Positions 1-8,370 of a stretch of 64,000 nucleotides of DNA are shown here, one piece after another. A program made the position numbers and the translations under genes. Positions within the stretch are counted from its first letter, which is position 1. Each line of letters begins with the position of its first letter. The notes beneath the pieces were generated by a model. The model was not told the origin of the DNA, searched no databases, and saw only the letters and a list, made by a program, of their open reading frames with translations. Source of the stretch: Lachnospiraceae bacterium (GTDB taxonomy: Bacteria > Bacillota > Clostridia > Lachnospirales > Lachnospiraceae); the NCBI GenBank assembly GCA_017465845.1, contig JAFTVH010000052.1:1-64000 (forward strand), written 5' to 3'.

Positions 1-162
1 AAAATCAGGGGGATTTTTGCGCATTTCTCGCAGGAACACTTTGCTAGAGGCATAGTTTTTGGGTGCTTTGCTGAAAAGTAGCTACGGTAATAAAATCTAA
101 CGGCTATGAGTTATGGAAATTTCTTCGTGAAAGAACCCTGTGAAACCATTGATTTTACTGGA

Positions 163-212
163 TTTTTCTCCCGTTTTGTGGTAGAATAAAGGTATCACAA
201 ACGGGAGAAAAA
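163..212 (+). promoter_or_regulatory. Hairpin enclosing the transposase ribosome site
   Basis: An 18-nt arm (163-180) is complementary to 196-212 apart from one bulged T, with a 15-nt loop. The right arm contains GGGAG, the only ribosome-binding site in front of the ATG at 215. In a transcript entering from outside the element the site would be paired and closed. Several other IS families use this arrangement to block expression by read-through transcription. The structure is visible; its function is inferred. Confidence 0.55.
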
Positions 213-214
213 GT

Positions 215-1844
215 ATGCCACGTTCAGCCAAAGACATCCAACTCACAGAGCTTAAGGATACTATTTTAAAACTGAATGAACTGATCGTCTCACAGACAAA
301 GTCCATGGATTCTTTGCAGAAAACCATTGAAGATCTGCGTCAGGAACTGAGCAACAAGCAGGCTGAAGTGGATTATCTGAAAACAAAACTCTTTGGTTCT
401 TCCAGCGAAAAGTACAAAGTTCCTTTTCCGGGGCAGATGAACCTTTTTGAGGAAGAACTGCCGGATGACAGGATCCCCGAACTCATTGAACCGGAGATCG
501 TCGAAGTAGCTGCCCACAAAAGAGAACGCAAGGCAAAAGCCACTTATGAGGAAATGTTTGACAATCTTTCCCACAGGCAGGTGCTTCTGGATACTCTGAC
601 CGATGAAGAAAAACAGTGTCCTCTTTGCGGAACACCCATGATCCCAATCGGGACAGAGGTGGCACGCACAGAGCTTGTTTTCCATCCGGCATATCTGGAA
701 CGTGTCGATTACATAGCCACTACATATGAATGCCCTGCATGTAAGGATTCCCTGGAGCCTCAGTTTATCAAGGATGAAGGCAAGGCACCGTTAGTTCCTC
801 ACAGCTATGTTTCTTCTGGACTGGCAGCACATGTCATGTATGGAAAATTTATCAATGCACTGCCTTATTATCGCCAGGAAAAGGATTTTGAGAATCAGTT
901 TGGCGTAAAAATAGGCCGCGGCACCATGGCACACTGGACAATCTACTGTGCACAGAATTATTTTTCTCCCATGATCGACTACTTCCATCGTCTTTTGACC
1001 AAAAGAAAATTTGTCGCTGGGGACGAAACACCGATTCAGGTGCTAAAGGAAGCAGACAGACGCCCTCAGTCCAAGTCTTATGTGTGGCTGTTCCGCTCTG
1101 GAGATGATGGGCTAAATCCCATCATTGTTTACCAGTATCATCCGACAAGAAATGGTGATGCTGCAGCAAAGTTCTTTCAGGATTCACCCCCCCGGTACCT
1201 ATATCAATGTAGACGGATATGCCGGTTATAATAAACTGAAGGACTTTAAAAGATGCTGCTGTTATGCACACATCCGGAGATACTTCGCAGAGGCGATCCC
1301 CAAAGGAAAGGAAAAGGACTATACCGATCCGGCAGTACAGGGATTCCTCTATTGCAATAAACTATTCGAATACGAGCGGAGTTACCGTGAAAAGGGGCTC
1401 TCCTATAAACAGATATATAACCGCCGTCTCAAGGATCAGAAACCTGTTGTAGAGGCTTTTTTGGTGTGGATAAGTAAGCAGACAGCTCCAAATGGAAGCC
1501 GTCTGGCAAGAGCATTGACCTATGCGAAAAATCAGCAAGGCTTCATGATGATATACCTTGAAGATGGACACTGCAGCCTTTCGAACAACATGAGCGAGAA
1601 TGCGATCCGTCCCGTGACAGTGGGGAGACGTAACTGGCTGTTCTGTGACACCACGGATGGAGCTGATGCCAGCATGATGGTATATTCACTTCTCGAAATT
1701 GCACGATCAAACGGTCTGAATCCCCAGAAATATCTGGAATACATTTTGGAAGCAAGACCAAACCTAAACATGTCTGATGCGGAACTTGAAAATCTAGCGC
1801 CCTGGAGTCCAAACGTTCAGGAGTGTTGTGTAAATAAATCATAA
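215..1844 (+). pseudogene. tnpC: IS66-family transposase (TnpC), frameshifted
   Basis: Encodes the DDE transposase of an IS66 element. The first frame (215-1231) has an N-terminal coiled coil, two CxxC pairs (near residues 135-138 and 173-176) as in the IS66 zinc-finger domain, and the first catalytic Asp in GDETP (about residue 270). The frame then breaks at a run of seven C (1187-1193). The downstream frame, open to 1844, carries the second Asp in NVDGYAGY (1212-1214) and the catalytic Glu in NNMSENAIRP (1596-1598). Removing one C restores a continuous reading frame through SPPGTYINVDGYAGY. It is therefore a single-base insertion, a sequencing error in a homopolymer, or a slippage site. All catalytic residues remain. 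Confidence 0.85.
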
Positions 1845-1882
1845 TAGTGCTGAGTATCCGGGGAAACCCGGATTTTTCAGGG

Positions 1883-1908
1883 GCGATACCCTAAAACTCA
1901 GCGCTTAC
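1883..1908 (+). repeat. Right terminal inverted repeat of the IS66 element
   Basis: The stretch ending CTAAAACTCAGCGCTTAC matches the reverse complement of the GTAAGCGCTGAG-type ends of IS66-family elements. The partner left end is not visible in the window. Confidence 0.6.
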
Positions 1909-1909
1909 G

Positions 1910-2008
1910 AAATATAATTTTGAAGATGAAGATGAAGTTGTACGTTTCAAAAAAATGATGTCAAAGATAAATTATGTGTATAAAAAAAGGACAGAGACCA
2001 TTAATTAG
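1910..2008 (+). pseudogene. C-terminal remnant of a gene cut by the IS element
   Basis: Immediately after the IS end the sequence is open in one frame to TAG at 2006-2008, reading NFEDEDEVVRFKKMMSK and then a basic tail. It has no start codon or ribosome site of its own. This fits the end of a gene interrupted or truncated by the element; the parent family is not recognised. A second short frame (ATG 1974 to TAG 2091-2093, 39 residues, starting MCIKKGQRP) overlaps it but has no good ribosome site. From 2009 to 2122 nothing else is seen beyond the leader of the next gene. Confidence 0.35.
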
Positions 2009-2122
2009 CCCGCTATCTTTAGCTAATGGCAGTTGGATGATGATGGTAGAAGGCAAGGTAATTTTCCTGAAAACAAGTAAGAATCGCTGTTAGATTAATT
2101 AGAAAGGTAATCAAAATAGAGC

Positions 2123-3922
2123 ATGGGAAGCGTAAAGAAATTTTCCAATTATAATATTTACATGTTTTTTTTGAAAATGATAATAATTATGCCGTGGCAA
2201 ACAGCTTACTTGTTATTCAATAGCGTAATAAATGCGCTGATTCCGGCTGTGCAGACCTTTGCGGTTGCGGAATTCATAAATACTGTGGAAAGTATATTTA
2301 CAAGTGTTGGAACGACCAGTGAGGTAATATGGCCGTTTGCAGCAATGATTGCAGTTATTGTTTTTCAGAATGTCATGCCTTCTGTTACAAATTTGGTAAA
2401 TGAATCGGCACAGAATCGTTTGAAATTTGTTTTGAGAGAACGATTTGTTAGAAAACAGACGGTACTTAAATATTATTATATTGAAAATGAAGAATTCTGT
2501 GCATTAATACATCGTGTGTGTGAGGAACCGGAAAAGCGTTTTGGAAAAGGTTTTCAAAATATATGTGACGGGATTGGTCTGGTGGTAAAATGCATTTCTT
2601 TGTTGGGTATTGTTATGCGGGCAAGCTGGATAAGCGGTGTTGCAATTTTGGCAGTCAGTATTCCTCTTTTTTATATGGCTATGAAGACAGGGAAAAAAAA
2701 TTATGCCTTGCAAAACAAGGCATTAGAGATAAAGCGAAGATATCAATATTTGGCCGACATTCTTACAAGCAGGGAGTATGCAAAAGAAAGGGCGGTGTTT
2801 GATTACAATAATTATATAGAAGAGGAATATGATAAGTATTTCCAGTATGCTAACCGGAAAGAAGAGCATATTGAGAAAAAGAAATATGCAAATATGAAGA
2901 GCGGTTCTCTTATTACTATTCTGCTTGGCGTAATTATTATGTTTTTATTACTGCCATCAATGAAAGAGGGCAGGATATCAAGCGGTCTGTATGTGGGATT
3001 AGTAAGTGCTGTTTTAAGCCTGGTTCAGGGTATGTCCTGGAATTTGTCGGGTGTTATGCAGGGATATGCAAGTACAAAAGCATATTTAGAGGATGTGAAT
3101 ATTTTCTGGAACTTGGAGGAAAAGGAAGATGCGGATGTAGAACCGCAGAAAATATCGGACTTTCAGTTACATAGCATTGAATTTCGCCATGTTAGCTTTC
3201 GCTATCCGGGAGAGAAAGAATATGTATTGCGTGATTGCTCGTTTATACTGCGGGGAGACAAGTGCTATTCCGTTGTAGGCAGAAACGGAGCAGGAAAGTC
3301 CACGTTTACTAAACTGCTAGTCGGCTTGTATGAAGATTATGAAGGAGAAATATTGATTAATGGTCTGGGTATTCAGGAATATCGATATGCAGAGATTAAG
3401 GGGATGATTTCAGTGGTATTTCAGGATTTTGCCAGATATGCGTTGAGTATTCAGGATAATATTTTAATAGGAAATATTAAGCATAAGGATAAGAAACTGC
3501 TTAAGAGGATCTGCAAGGAATTGGAAATAGATGAGTTTGTACAGAGGTTACCACATGGCCTGGACAGTATGCTTGGTAAGGTAGAAGAGGGCAGTGTGGA
3601 TTTGTCCGGAGGACAATGGCAAAAGCTTGCGCTTGCAAGGCTGCTCTACAGCGAGGCACCCATCAATATTTTGGATGAACCGACAGCTGCTCTGGATGCA
3701 AAAGCGGAAGCGAAAGTATACGAGACTTTTCAAAAGGTGAATAGTAAAGCCTTTACCATTTTTATTACCCACAGACTGGGAGCGGCACGTCTGGCGGATG
3801 AGATTTTGGTGCTGGATCAGGGGAGAATCGTAGAACAGGGAACTCATGAACAGTTATTGACACATGAAAAAGGACTTTATAGAGACATGTTTGAAAGTCA
3901 GAGGAGTTGGTATGAAGCATAA
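2123..3922 (+). CDS. ABC exporter half-molecule, first of a pair
   Basis: A 599-residue membrane ATPase with an N-terminal transmembrane domain (hydrophobic helices spread over about residues 15-320) and a C-terminal nucleotide-binding domain. Visible motifs are Walker A VVGRNGAGKS (about 385), ABC signature DLSGGQWQK (about 493), Walker B NILDEPTAALD (about 514) and the switch His in ITHRLG (about 549). It has no N-terminal C39 protease domain, so it would not process a peptide itself. The next gene encodes a second half-transporter and starts 11 bases before this one ends, so a heterodimeric exporter is likely. The ribosome site before ATG 2123 is weak. Together with the small peptide at 7858 this suggests peptide export; a multidrug or lipid role cannot be excluded. 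Confidence 0.85.
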   Translation: MGSVKKFSNYNIYMFFLKMIIIMPWQTAYLLFNSVINALIPAVQTFAVAEFINTVESIFTSVGTTSEVIWPFAAMIAVIVFQNVMPSVTNLVNESAQNRLKFVLRERFVRKQTVLKYYYIENEEFCALIHRVCEEPEKRFGKGFQNICDGIGLVVKCISLLGIVMRASWISGVAILAVSIPLFYMAMKTGKKNYALQNKALEIKRRYQYLADILTSREYAKERAVFDYNNYIEEEYDKYFQYANRKEEHIEKKKYANMKSGSLITILLGVIIMFLLLPSMKEGRISSGLYVGLVSAVLSLVQGMSWNLSGVMQGYASTKAYLEDVNIFWNLEEKEDADVEPQKISDFQLHSIEFRHVSFRYPGEKEYVLRDCSFILRGDKCYSVVGRNGAGKSTFTKLLVGLYEDYEGEILINGLGIQEYRYAEIKGMISVVFQDFARYALSIQDNILIGNIKHKDKKLLKRICKELEIDEFVQRLPHGLDSMLGKVEEGSVDLSGGQWQKLALARLLYSEAPINILDEPTAALDAKAEAKVYETFQKVNSKAFTIFITHRLGAARLADEILVLDQGRIVEQGTHEQLLTHEKGLYRDMFESQRSWYEA

Positions 3923-5672
3923 AAATTTTTTTTATTATAATTTTTTAGGCTTGAAGCTTTTATTTGGAATGTTGCCTGCCTCAATGAGCTTATATTGTGT
4001 ATTACAGATAATTCATGGGATATCATGGATGCTTCAAGTTGTTTTTATGCAGTATTTTTTTGATACGATTGAAGGTGGCGGAAAAAGTACTATAGAACTA
4101 GCAACAAGTCTTTTACTAATGGGAGGAGCTTTTTTGTTTGCGCAGATTATGAACGGTGTGGCGAACTGTTTCGGGCAGATTCTGAATCGCAGGATTGGGA
4201 AGGAAGCTAATAAACTGATTTTCAGAAGTATTGAGCGCCAGGAAGTGATTGCTTTTGAGAGTGCTGATGCGCTTGATCGAATTCATAAAGCGATTCGTGG
4301 AAGTGAAGGGGTGTTTTGGGTCAGTACTACCATATTAGATATTTTGTTTTTCTATACCTCCTATTTTATGATGATGAGCTGGTATTTGTTTTCATTAACG
4401 CCGATTTTAAGTATCAGTACGATTATAATTTTTATCCCGAATGTTGCAGCAAAACTTTTGCGTATGGTAGCGTTTGAACAGTTGGAGAATGAAGCGGCGC
4501 CGCTTAGGAGAAAGTTTGTATACTATGAAAAATGTATGACTGATAAGGAATATTTTAAAGAGACAAGAATATTGGGCTGTTGCAGTTATTTTAAGAGTAT
4601 ACATGCAAAATTACTTCGAATACTGAATCAGCTGCATTTTCGTGCACAGTTGCAGAAGGAAAAAGTAAATTTCTTCATTAACTTTTTAACGGTGTTGGCA
4701 TATGGTGGTATTATCTTCTTGCTGGTATATTATGTCATGAAAGGTACGATTTCAGTGGGAGCGTTTGCGGCAGTCTTAGCTTCGCTTAGAGAATTTTACG
4801 GATTTATGGATGAGGTGATTTCAGAGCGATTCGCCTGGGCAGCGGAAAATGTGGCAACGGTAAAAAATTACCTGTCATTTATTAAAGATGCTGATAAGGA
4901 AAGAAAAAACGTGAGATTACCGGAAGAGTTTGAAATCAAACTCGAGGATGTTTGCTTTTCCTATCCGCAGCCTGATGAGGGGAATGGACGATTATTTGCT
5001 CTTGAGCATGTAGACTTACGAATTCCCTGGGGCCAGACAGTTGCTTTGGTCGGTGAGAACGGAAGCGGAAAAAGTACATTATGTAACGTTATAGCAGGTT
5101 TGTATGAGCCTACACAGGGATTATTATCTTACAGTGAGGTACAAAGGGATGACGGACGAGTTGTTGAAGGTATCTCCGCAGTTTTCCAGAAATTTTGCCG
5201 TTATAAGATGAGACTGAGTGAAAACATCACGATAAGCGAAGTTACCAGGCGGGTTACAGAAGAAGAGTTGCGTTTGCTCTGCGAAGAGGTTGGGGTTAGT
5301 ACGGAGTGGACTGGCGGTATGGATTGTATGTTAGGAAAGGAGTTTGGAGGAACAGAGCTGTCAGGTGGACAGTGGCAGAGAATTGCTATTGCAAGAGGGC
5401 TGTTTCGCGAGAAAAAGCTGTTGATTCTGGATGAACCGACTGCGGCAATTGACGCATTAGAAGAAAATAATTTATACCGGAGTTTTCAGAAAATGTGTCA
5501 TGCTTGTACAGCGATTATTGTGACACACAGATTGGCCTCAGCACAAATTGCAGACCGCATTATTGTTATGAAAGATGGAAAAATTGTGCAGGATGGTAAA
5601 CATGAGGAGTTGATTGCAATGGAAGGTGAGTATAAAAGAATGTATGAGCTTCAAAAAAAATGGTATAAGTAG
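3912..5672 (+). CDS. ABC exporter half-molecule, second of a pair
   Basis: A 586-residue transmembrane-plus-ATPase half-transporter. The start at ATG 3912 is chosen for GAGGAG at 3901-3906, and it overlaps the end of the previous gene by 11 bases. The transmembrane part spans roughly residues 10-310. The ATPase has Walker A LVGENGSGKS (about 380), signature ELSGGQWQR (about 482) and Walker B LILDEPTAAID (about 503). The ATPase sequences of the two halves resemble each other (both carry SGGQWQ), while the membrane parts differ, as in heterodimeric exporters. No protease or substrate-binding domain is fused. Translation is probably coupled to the upstream half. The substrate is inferred from context to be a peptide. 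Confidence 0.85.
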   Translation: MKHKNFFYYNFLGLKLLFGMLPASMSLYCVLQIIHGISWMLQVVFMQYFFDTIEGGGKSTIELATSLLLMGGAFLFAQIMNGVANCFGQILNRRIGKEANKLIFRSIERQEVIAFESADALDRIHKAIRGSEGVFWVSTTILDILFFYTSYFMMMSWYLFSLTPILSISTIIIFIPNVAAKLLRMVAFEQLENEAAPLRRKFVYYEKCMTDKEYFKETRILGCCSYFKSIHAKLLRILNQLHFRAQLQKEKVNFFINFLTVLAYGGIIFLLVYYVMKGTISVGAFAAVLASLREFYGFMDEVISERFAWAAENVATVKNYLSFIKDADKERKNVRLPEEFEIKLEDVCFSYPQPDEGNGRLFALEHVDLRIPWGQTVALVGENGSGKSTLCNVIAGLYEPTQGLLSYSEVQRDDGRVVEGISAVFQKFCRYKMRLSENITISEVTRRVTEEELRLLCEEVGVSTEWTGGMDCMLGKEFGGTELSGGQWQRIAIARGLFREKKLLILDEPTAAIDALEENNLYRSFQKMCHACTAIIVTHRLASAQIADRIIVMKDGKIVQDGKHEELIAMEGEYKRMYELQKKWYK

Positions 5673-5685
5673 AAAGGATACGAGT

Positions 5686-6726
5686 ATGACTAGAATTTTG
5701 CCAATGGCGGAACCAATAATAAAATGTTATCCCTATCACGCACATGTTTGTTCTATTGTAGGAGCTCAATCAGAATATCATATTCCATGGATTTATAATT
5801 ACTATGTGCAACTTTCTGTTATCAATAATTTGGAGAGAGTGTTTGTTGACTATGTAACACCTTATATCTATACCGCTTTGCCATGTGTTAAAATGAACAA
5901 ACTAGAAAGAAACATTGCATTGGATCTAACGAATGGAATAATTAATTTTATTAAATATTACATAGATCGGGAATTTTATATATATGCAGTATTTGATGTA
6001 AGTCAGATAGCTGCATATAGGTGTGGGCAATTTTTTCCACATGATCCGCTCATATATGGATATGATGATGAAAAAGAAGAGGTATACTTTGCAGATAATT
6101 ATATGTATGGAAGGTATTCTTTGGGAACCGCAAGTTATAGTGAAATCATTCAAGCAACAAAAGTACTTTCAGAGCGAGAAGAAATGATTGATATTGATTG
6201 GGCACCTGAGTTTAGATGTGTAAAATATACTGATAAATGTTCTCTTTTTGAGTTTAATATTCAAATGTATATAAATTTATTAAATGACTATATTGAACAA
6301 AAAGATAGTGTAAAAAGATGGCGAGTACCTGGGATTATCAGTAGGGCTCCATTAGAAAGAATATATGGAATAGGTATATATTCTTTTATGCAGGATTATA
6401 TTGGAGTTGCGCGTAACTCGGGAGCTAATTTGGATAGACGAGCGTTCTATGTACTGAAAGAACATAAGCTGATTCTTGAAAAATCACTTACATATGTAAT
6501 GGGGGATCAGTGGAAGAGCAAGTATTCTTTGGAATGGAAGATGGTGGAAAAAGATATGCAAATGGCTACGATCATGTGTAACTTATGTTTAAAGTATAAC
6601 TTGACACACGATGAGAAGATATTGGATAAAATAAGAAATTATTTGATTTCGCTTGAAGAAAATGATAAAATAATGTTCCCATGTTTAATAAGGATGGTGG
6701 AAAAGAAGAGAATCTTATATAAATAA
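5686..6726 (+). CDS. BtrH_N/C39-like protein of the peptide cassette
   Basis: A 346-residue soluble protein with no signal peptide. ATG 5686 is preferred because GAAAGGAT precedes it and the coding sequence begins 13 bases after the second transporter. The N-terminal half (PYHAHVCSIVGAQSEY at about 18-33, later HDPLIYGYDDEKEEVYFADN at about 116-135) resembles BtrH_N-type proteins, which have a papain/C39-like fold with a Cys and a His-Asp. These occur in peptide and natural-product clusters as acyl or peptidyl transferases or proteases. The C-terminal half is helical and not recognised. Candidate nucleophile: the Cys in HAHVCS; candidate His: the one in HDPLIYGYDD. A role in trimming or acylating the 34-residue peptide encoded at 7858 is inference. 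Confidence 0.5.
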   Translation: MTRILPMAEPIIKCYPYHAHVCSIVGAQSEYHIPWIYNYYVQLSVINNLERVFVDYVTPYIYTALPCVKMNKLERNIALDLTNGIINFIKYYIDREFYIYAVFDVSQIAAYRCGQFFPHDPLIYGYDDEKEEVYFADNYMYGRYSLGTASYSEIIQATKVLSEREEMIDIDWAPEFRCVKYTDKCSLFEFNIQMYINLLNDYIEQKDSVKRWRVPGIISRAPLERIYGIGIYSFMQDYIGVARNSGANLDRRAFYVLKEHKLILEKSLTYVMGDQWKSKYSLEWKMVEKDMQMATIMCNLCLKYNLTHDEKILDKIRNYLISLEENDKIMFPCLIRMVEKKRILYK

Positions 6727-6737
6727 AAAGGGCAAGA

Positions 6738-6766
6738 TTGTGTATGGGGTGAATTTATGATAATAT
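6738..6766 (+). promoter_or_regulatory. Possible promoter before the ArsR-like gene
   Basis: TTGTGT (6738-6743) and TAATAT (6761-6766) are separated by 17 bases, upstream of the ribosome site AGGAGG that serves the ATG at 6798. It is a modest match to a housekeeping promoter and could let the regulator and peptide genes be transcribed apart from the transporters. Confidence 0.3.
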
Positions 6767-6797
6767 ATGATTAATGCAACTGTAGGAGGAATATTGC

Positions 6798-7838
6798 ATG
6801 AAAAATATAAAATTTATAAAAGAACCGGGTTACACATATGATTTGTTTCAACTATTTATACTGTATTTTAATAAGCGGTGTTTACAGGAGAATCCATTTG
6901 GTTACAATAAAAAATATGGGGATGATGAAGAATTTAATAAAATATTAAGGGATTACTTGCCAATATCCGATGACATTTTGCTGTTTTTTCGTTTGGTGGA
7001 TGGCAAGATATCCTTTATGACAGAATTTTTTTTTCAACCATACAAAAGCAATTTCCCTGATGGTAAGTATGATTTATCAGTAGTATTAGCTACTTTGATG
7101 AATTATGATCAAGTGTATGTTAATCTAATTAAGTACTATTTTAAAGACATACCGGATGATGTTTTTGACAAGAGTAAAGGCTCTTTGCTTGTGATGAACA
7201 AGATGATACAAGAATCAAAATACAGTGGAGAGATTAAAAGTGCTTTGTATTCTTTTTATATCAATCCGACACCTATTATCCAAAAACTTTCTTATGAGTT
7301 AATGGAAAAAGAGGTTATTTTAGCAAGACAGTATGAAAAGAATTATATGCAGATTATAGAATTTCAGAATAAGTTTGAATACGATAAGTTGGAAACCAAG
7401 CTGAAGCAGACGGAAAAAACTATAAATGTAGAGGATTTTGAAGATATATATGTAACAGTTTGCCTCAACAGTAAAGAACATATTAATATGCTCTTTTGTG
7501 ATAAAACTTTGATTTTGCAATGTGGAACAGGTTTTTGGGATATTATTGATTTGTTTCTTTCATATAGTGAATATCCCGATTTAGATGAGTTTGGAAATGC
7601 AGTTTCTGAGAAAAACAGAGTTGAGATTTTGAATCTAATGGTTAAGAATGGCGAAGTTACAATAAAGGATATAGAAAGTGAGCTTGGATTTACTGCTACA
7701 AATGCTTATTATCATTTATCTCTTATGTTAAAAACCGAAATGCTTAAGACTAGAACGCGAGGTAGGACTGTTTTATACAGTATTAATAAAGAGTATTTTA
7801 AAAGGTTGTGTGATTCATTAACTAAATATTCAAATTAA
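6798..7838 (+). CDS. ArsR-like winged-helix regulator with large N-terminal domain
   Basis: A 346-residue protein. The last about 80 residues form a winged helix: SEKNRVEILNLMVKNGEVTI, then a recognition helix FTATNAYYHLSLMLK and a wing RTRGRTVLYSI. This is the ArsR-type pattern of helix-turn-helix followed by a basic hairpin. The N-terminal about 260 residues have no recognised domain and are the likely sensing or dimerisation part. Large proteins of this layout occur as transcription factors in Lachnospiraceae. AGGAGG precedes the start. The gene sits between the BtrH-like gene and the peptide gene, so regulation of the cassette by its product, export load or a host signal is likely. The effector is unknown. 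Codon use is AT-rich like the rest of the cassette. Confidence 0.7.
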   Translation: MKNIKFIKEPGYTYDLFQLFILYFNKRCLQENPFGYNKKYGDDEEFNKILRDYLPISDDILLFFRLVDGKISFMTEFFFQPYKSNFPDGKYDLSVVLATLMNYDQVYVNLIKYYFKDIPDDVFDKSKGSLLVMNKMIQESKYSGEIKSALYSFYINPTPIIQKLSYELMEKEVILARQYEKNYMQIIEFQNKFEYDKLETKLKQTEKTINVEDFEDIYVTVCLNSKEHINMLFCDKTLILQCGTGFWDIIDLFLSYSEYPDLDEFGNAVSEKNRVEILNLMVKNGEVTIKDIESELGFTATNAYYHLSLMLKTEMLKTRTRGRTVLYSINKEYFKRLCDSLTKYSN

Positions 7839-7857
7839 TTGCAAGGGAGGTGATTAG

Positions 7858-7962
7858 ATGAAAAAGTGGAAAAAACCTGTAATTGTAGAAATGACAGCTG
7901 AATATTTGTCAAAATATATCAAAGTTGCTGCCAACTCGTGTTGGGCAAGATACATGAGGTAA
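7858..7962 (+). CDS. 34-residue cationic peptide, candidate exported/modified peptide precursor
   Basis: An ORF too short for usual gene finders, with a near-perfect ribosome site (GGGAGGTGA, 7845-7853) a few bases before ATG 7858. The product starts MKKWKKPVIVEMTAEY, continues with an amphipathic helix-like stretch and ends NSCWARYMR. The lysine-rich start followed by KPVIVEM resembles leaders of several clostridial ribosomal peptides (KKxWxKPxI), and the short tail holds the only Cys, a Trp and two Arg. It is the last gene of the cassette, 19 bases after the regulator and 32 before a strong terminator. It could be a RiPP or bacteriocin precursor, a secreted signal, or an unmodified toxin. 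No radical SAM, lanthipeptide or lasso enzymes lie nearby, so any modification would fall to the BtrH-like protein or enzymes encoded elsewhere. Confidence 0.6.
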   Translation: MKKWKKPVIVEMTAEYLSKYIKVAANSCWARYMR

Positions 7963-7994
7963 GGTAGAACCTTTCAAAAACTCTCAAGAAAGGG

Positions 7995-8036
7995 CAGGCG
8001 CAGAACAGCAAAATTCACCTGTTTTGCGCCTGTTTT
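7995..8036 (+). terminator. Terminator of the peptide cassette
   Basis: CAGGCGCAGAACAG (7995-8008) pairs with CTGTTTTGCGCCTG (8019-8032), a 14-bp stem with one G-T pair, followed by TTTT. It closes the cassette 32 bases after the peptide stop codon and may also serve the opposing gene that ends at 8077. Confidence 0.8.
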
Positions 8037-8076
8037 CTCTATCACAGTTAGGATGTAAAGGCCGAAAAAACCGTCC

Positions 8077-8370
8077 TCACTTCTTCCCCCCACCAGCCGC
8101 CTTCGCCAGTATCTTATCAATCTGCTTAAGCTCATCCTCTGTACTCTGCCGTTTAATGGCATTAATAGCCGCCTGCATTTCCTGAGGCGTAAAGGTCAGG
8201 TGCTCCTGTTTGGCCTTTCGCATCATAGGCATCAGGTACGCCATCATTTCCTTCTGATTTTTGCCCTTTCCTTCTGCAAAGAGCTTGCCCAGGAAATCAA
8301 GCTTTTTCGGGTCAATATTTTTGACCTCATCGTCATCCATCCAGGCAGGTCTGTTATTTGTTGTTTCCAT
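8077..8370 (-). CDS. Hypothetical protein, acidic/basic helical, 97 residues
   Basis: The start METTNNRPAW is chosen because GGAGGTGA lies eight bases upstream, favouring it over an earlier Met. The protein is soluble, predicted helical and strongly charged. It contains EGKGKNQKEMMAYLMPMMRK and TPQEMQAAINAIK and ends in a lysine/glycine tail (AKAAGGGKK). It overlaps the end of the next gene on this strand by 17 bases, so the two are co-translated. I do not recognise a family with a known role. The start LDFLGKLFAEGKGK and the run of helical Met-rich segments suggest a small structural or regulatory partner of the upstream protein. Confidence 0.65.
   Translation of the reverse strand: METTNNRPAWMDDDEVKNIDPKKLDFLGKLFAEGKGKNQKEMMAYLMPMMRKAKQEHLTFTPQEMQAAINAIKRQSTEDELKQIDKILAKAAGGGKK

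Larger units (their letters stand above)
1..1908 (+). mobile_element. IS66-family insertion sequence, right part
   Basis: A frameshifted IS66 transposase gene is followed by a right end that finishes with GCGCTTAC at 1901-1908. Read on the other strand this gives GTAAGCGCTGAG, the usual start of IS66-family terminal repeats. The left end is not recognised and probably lies outside the window, so accessory orfs (tnpA/tnpB) cannot be judged; positions 1-214 show no clear TnpB. The base after 1908 would begin the 8-bp target duplication typical of the family. A hairpin at 1856-1873 followed by TTTTT lies between the transposase stop and the end and may act as an exit terminator. Confidence 0.75.

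Noticed and set aside
1..214. TnpB-type accessory gene of the IS66 element
   Set aside because: Three frames read, none shows the TnpB C-terminal pattern; the frame open at the start (ending FAEK) is unlike it.
2123..5672. C39 protease domain in the exporters
   Set aside because: The N-termini go straight into membrane helices and lack the Cys-His motifs of C39 domains.
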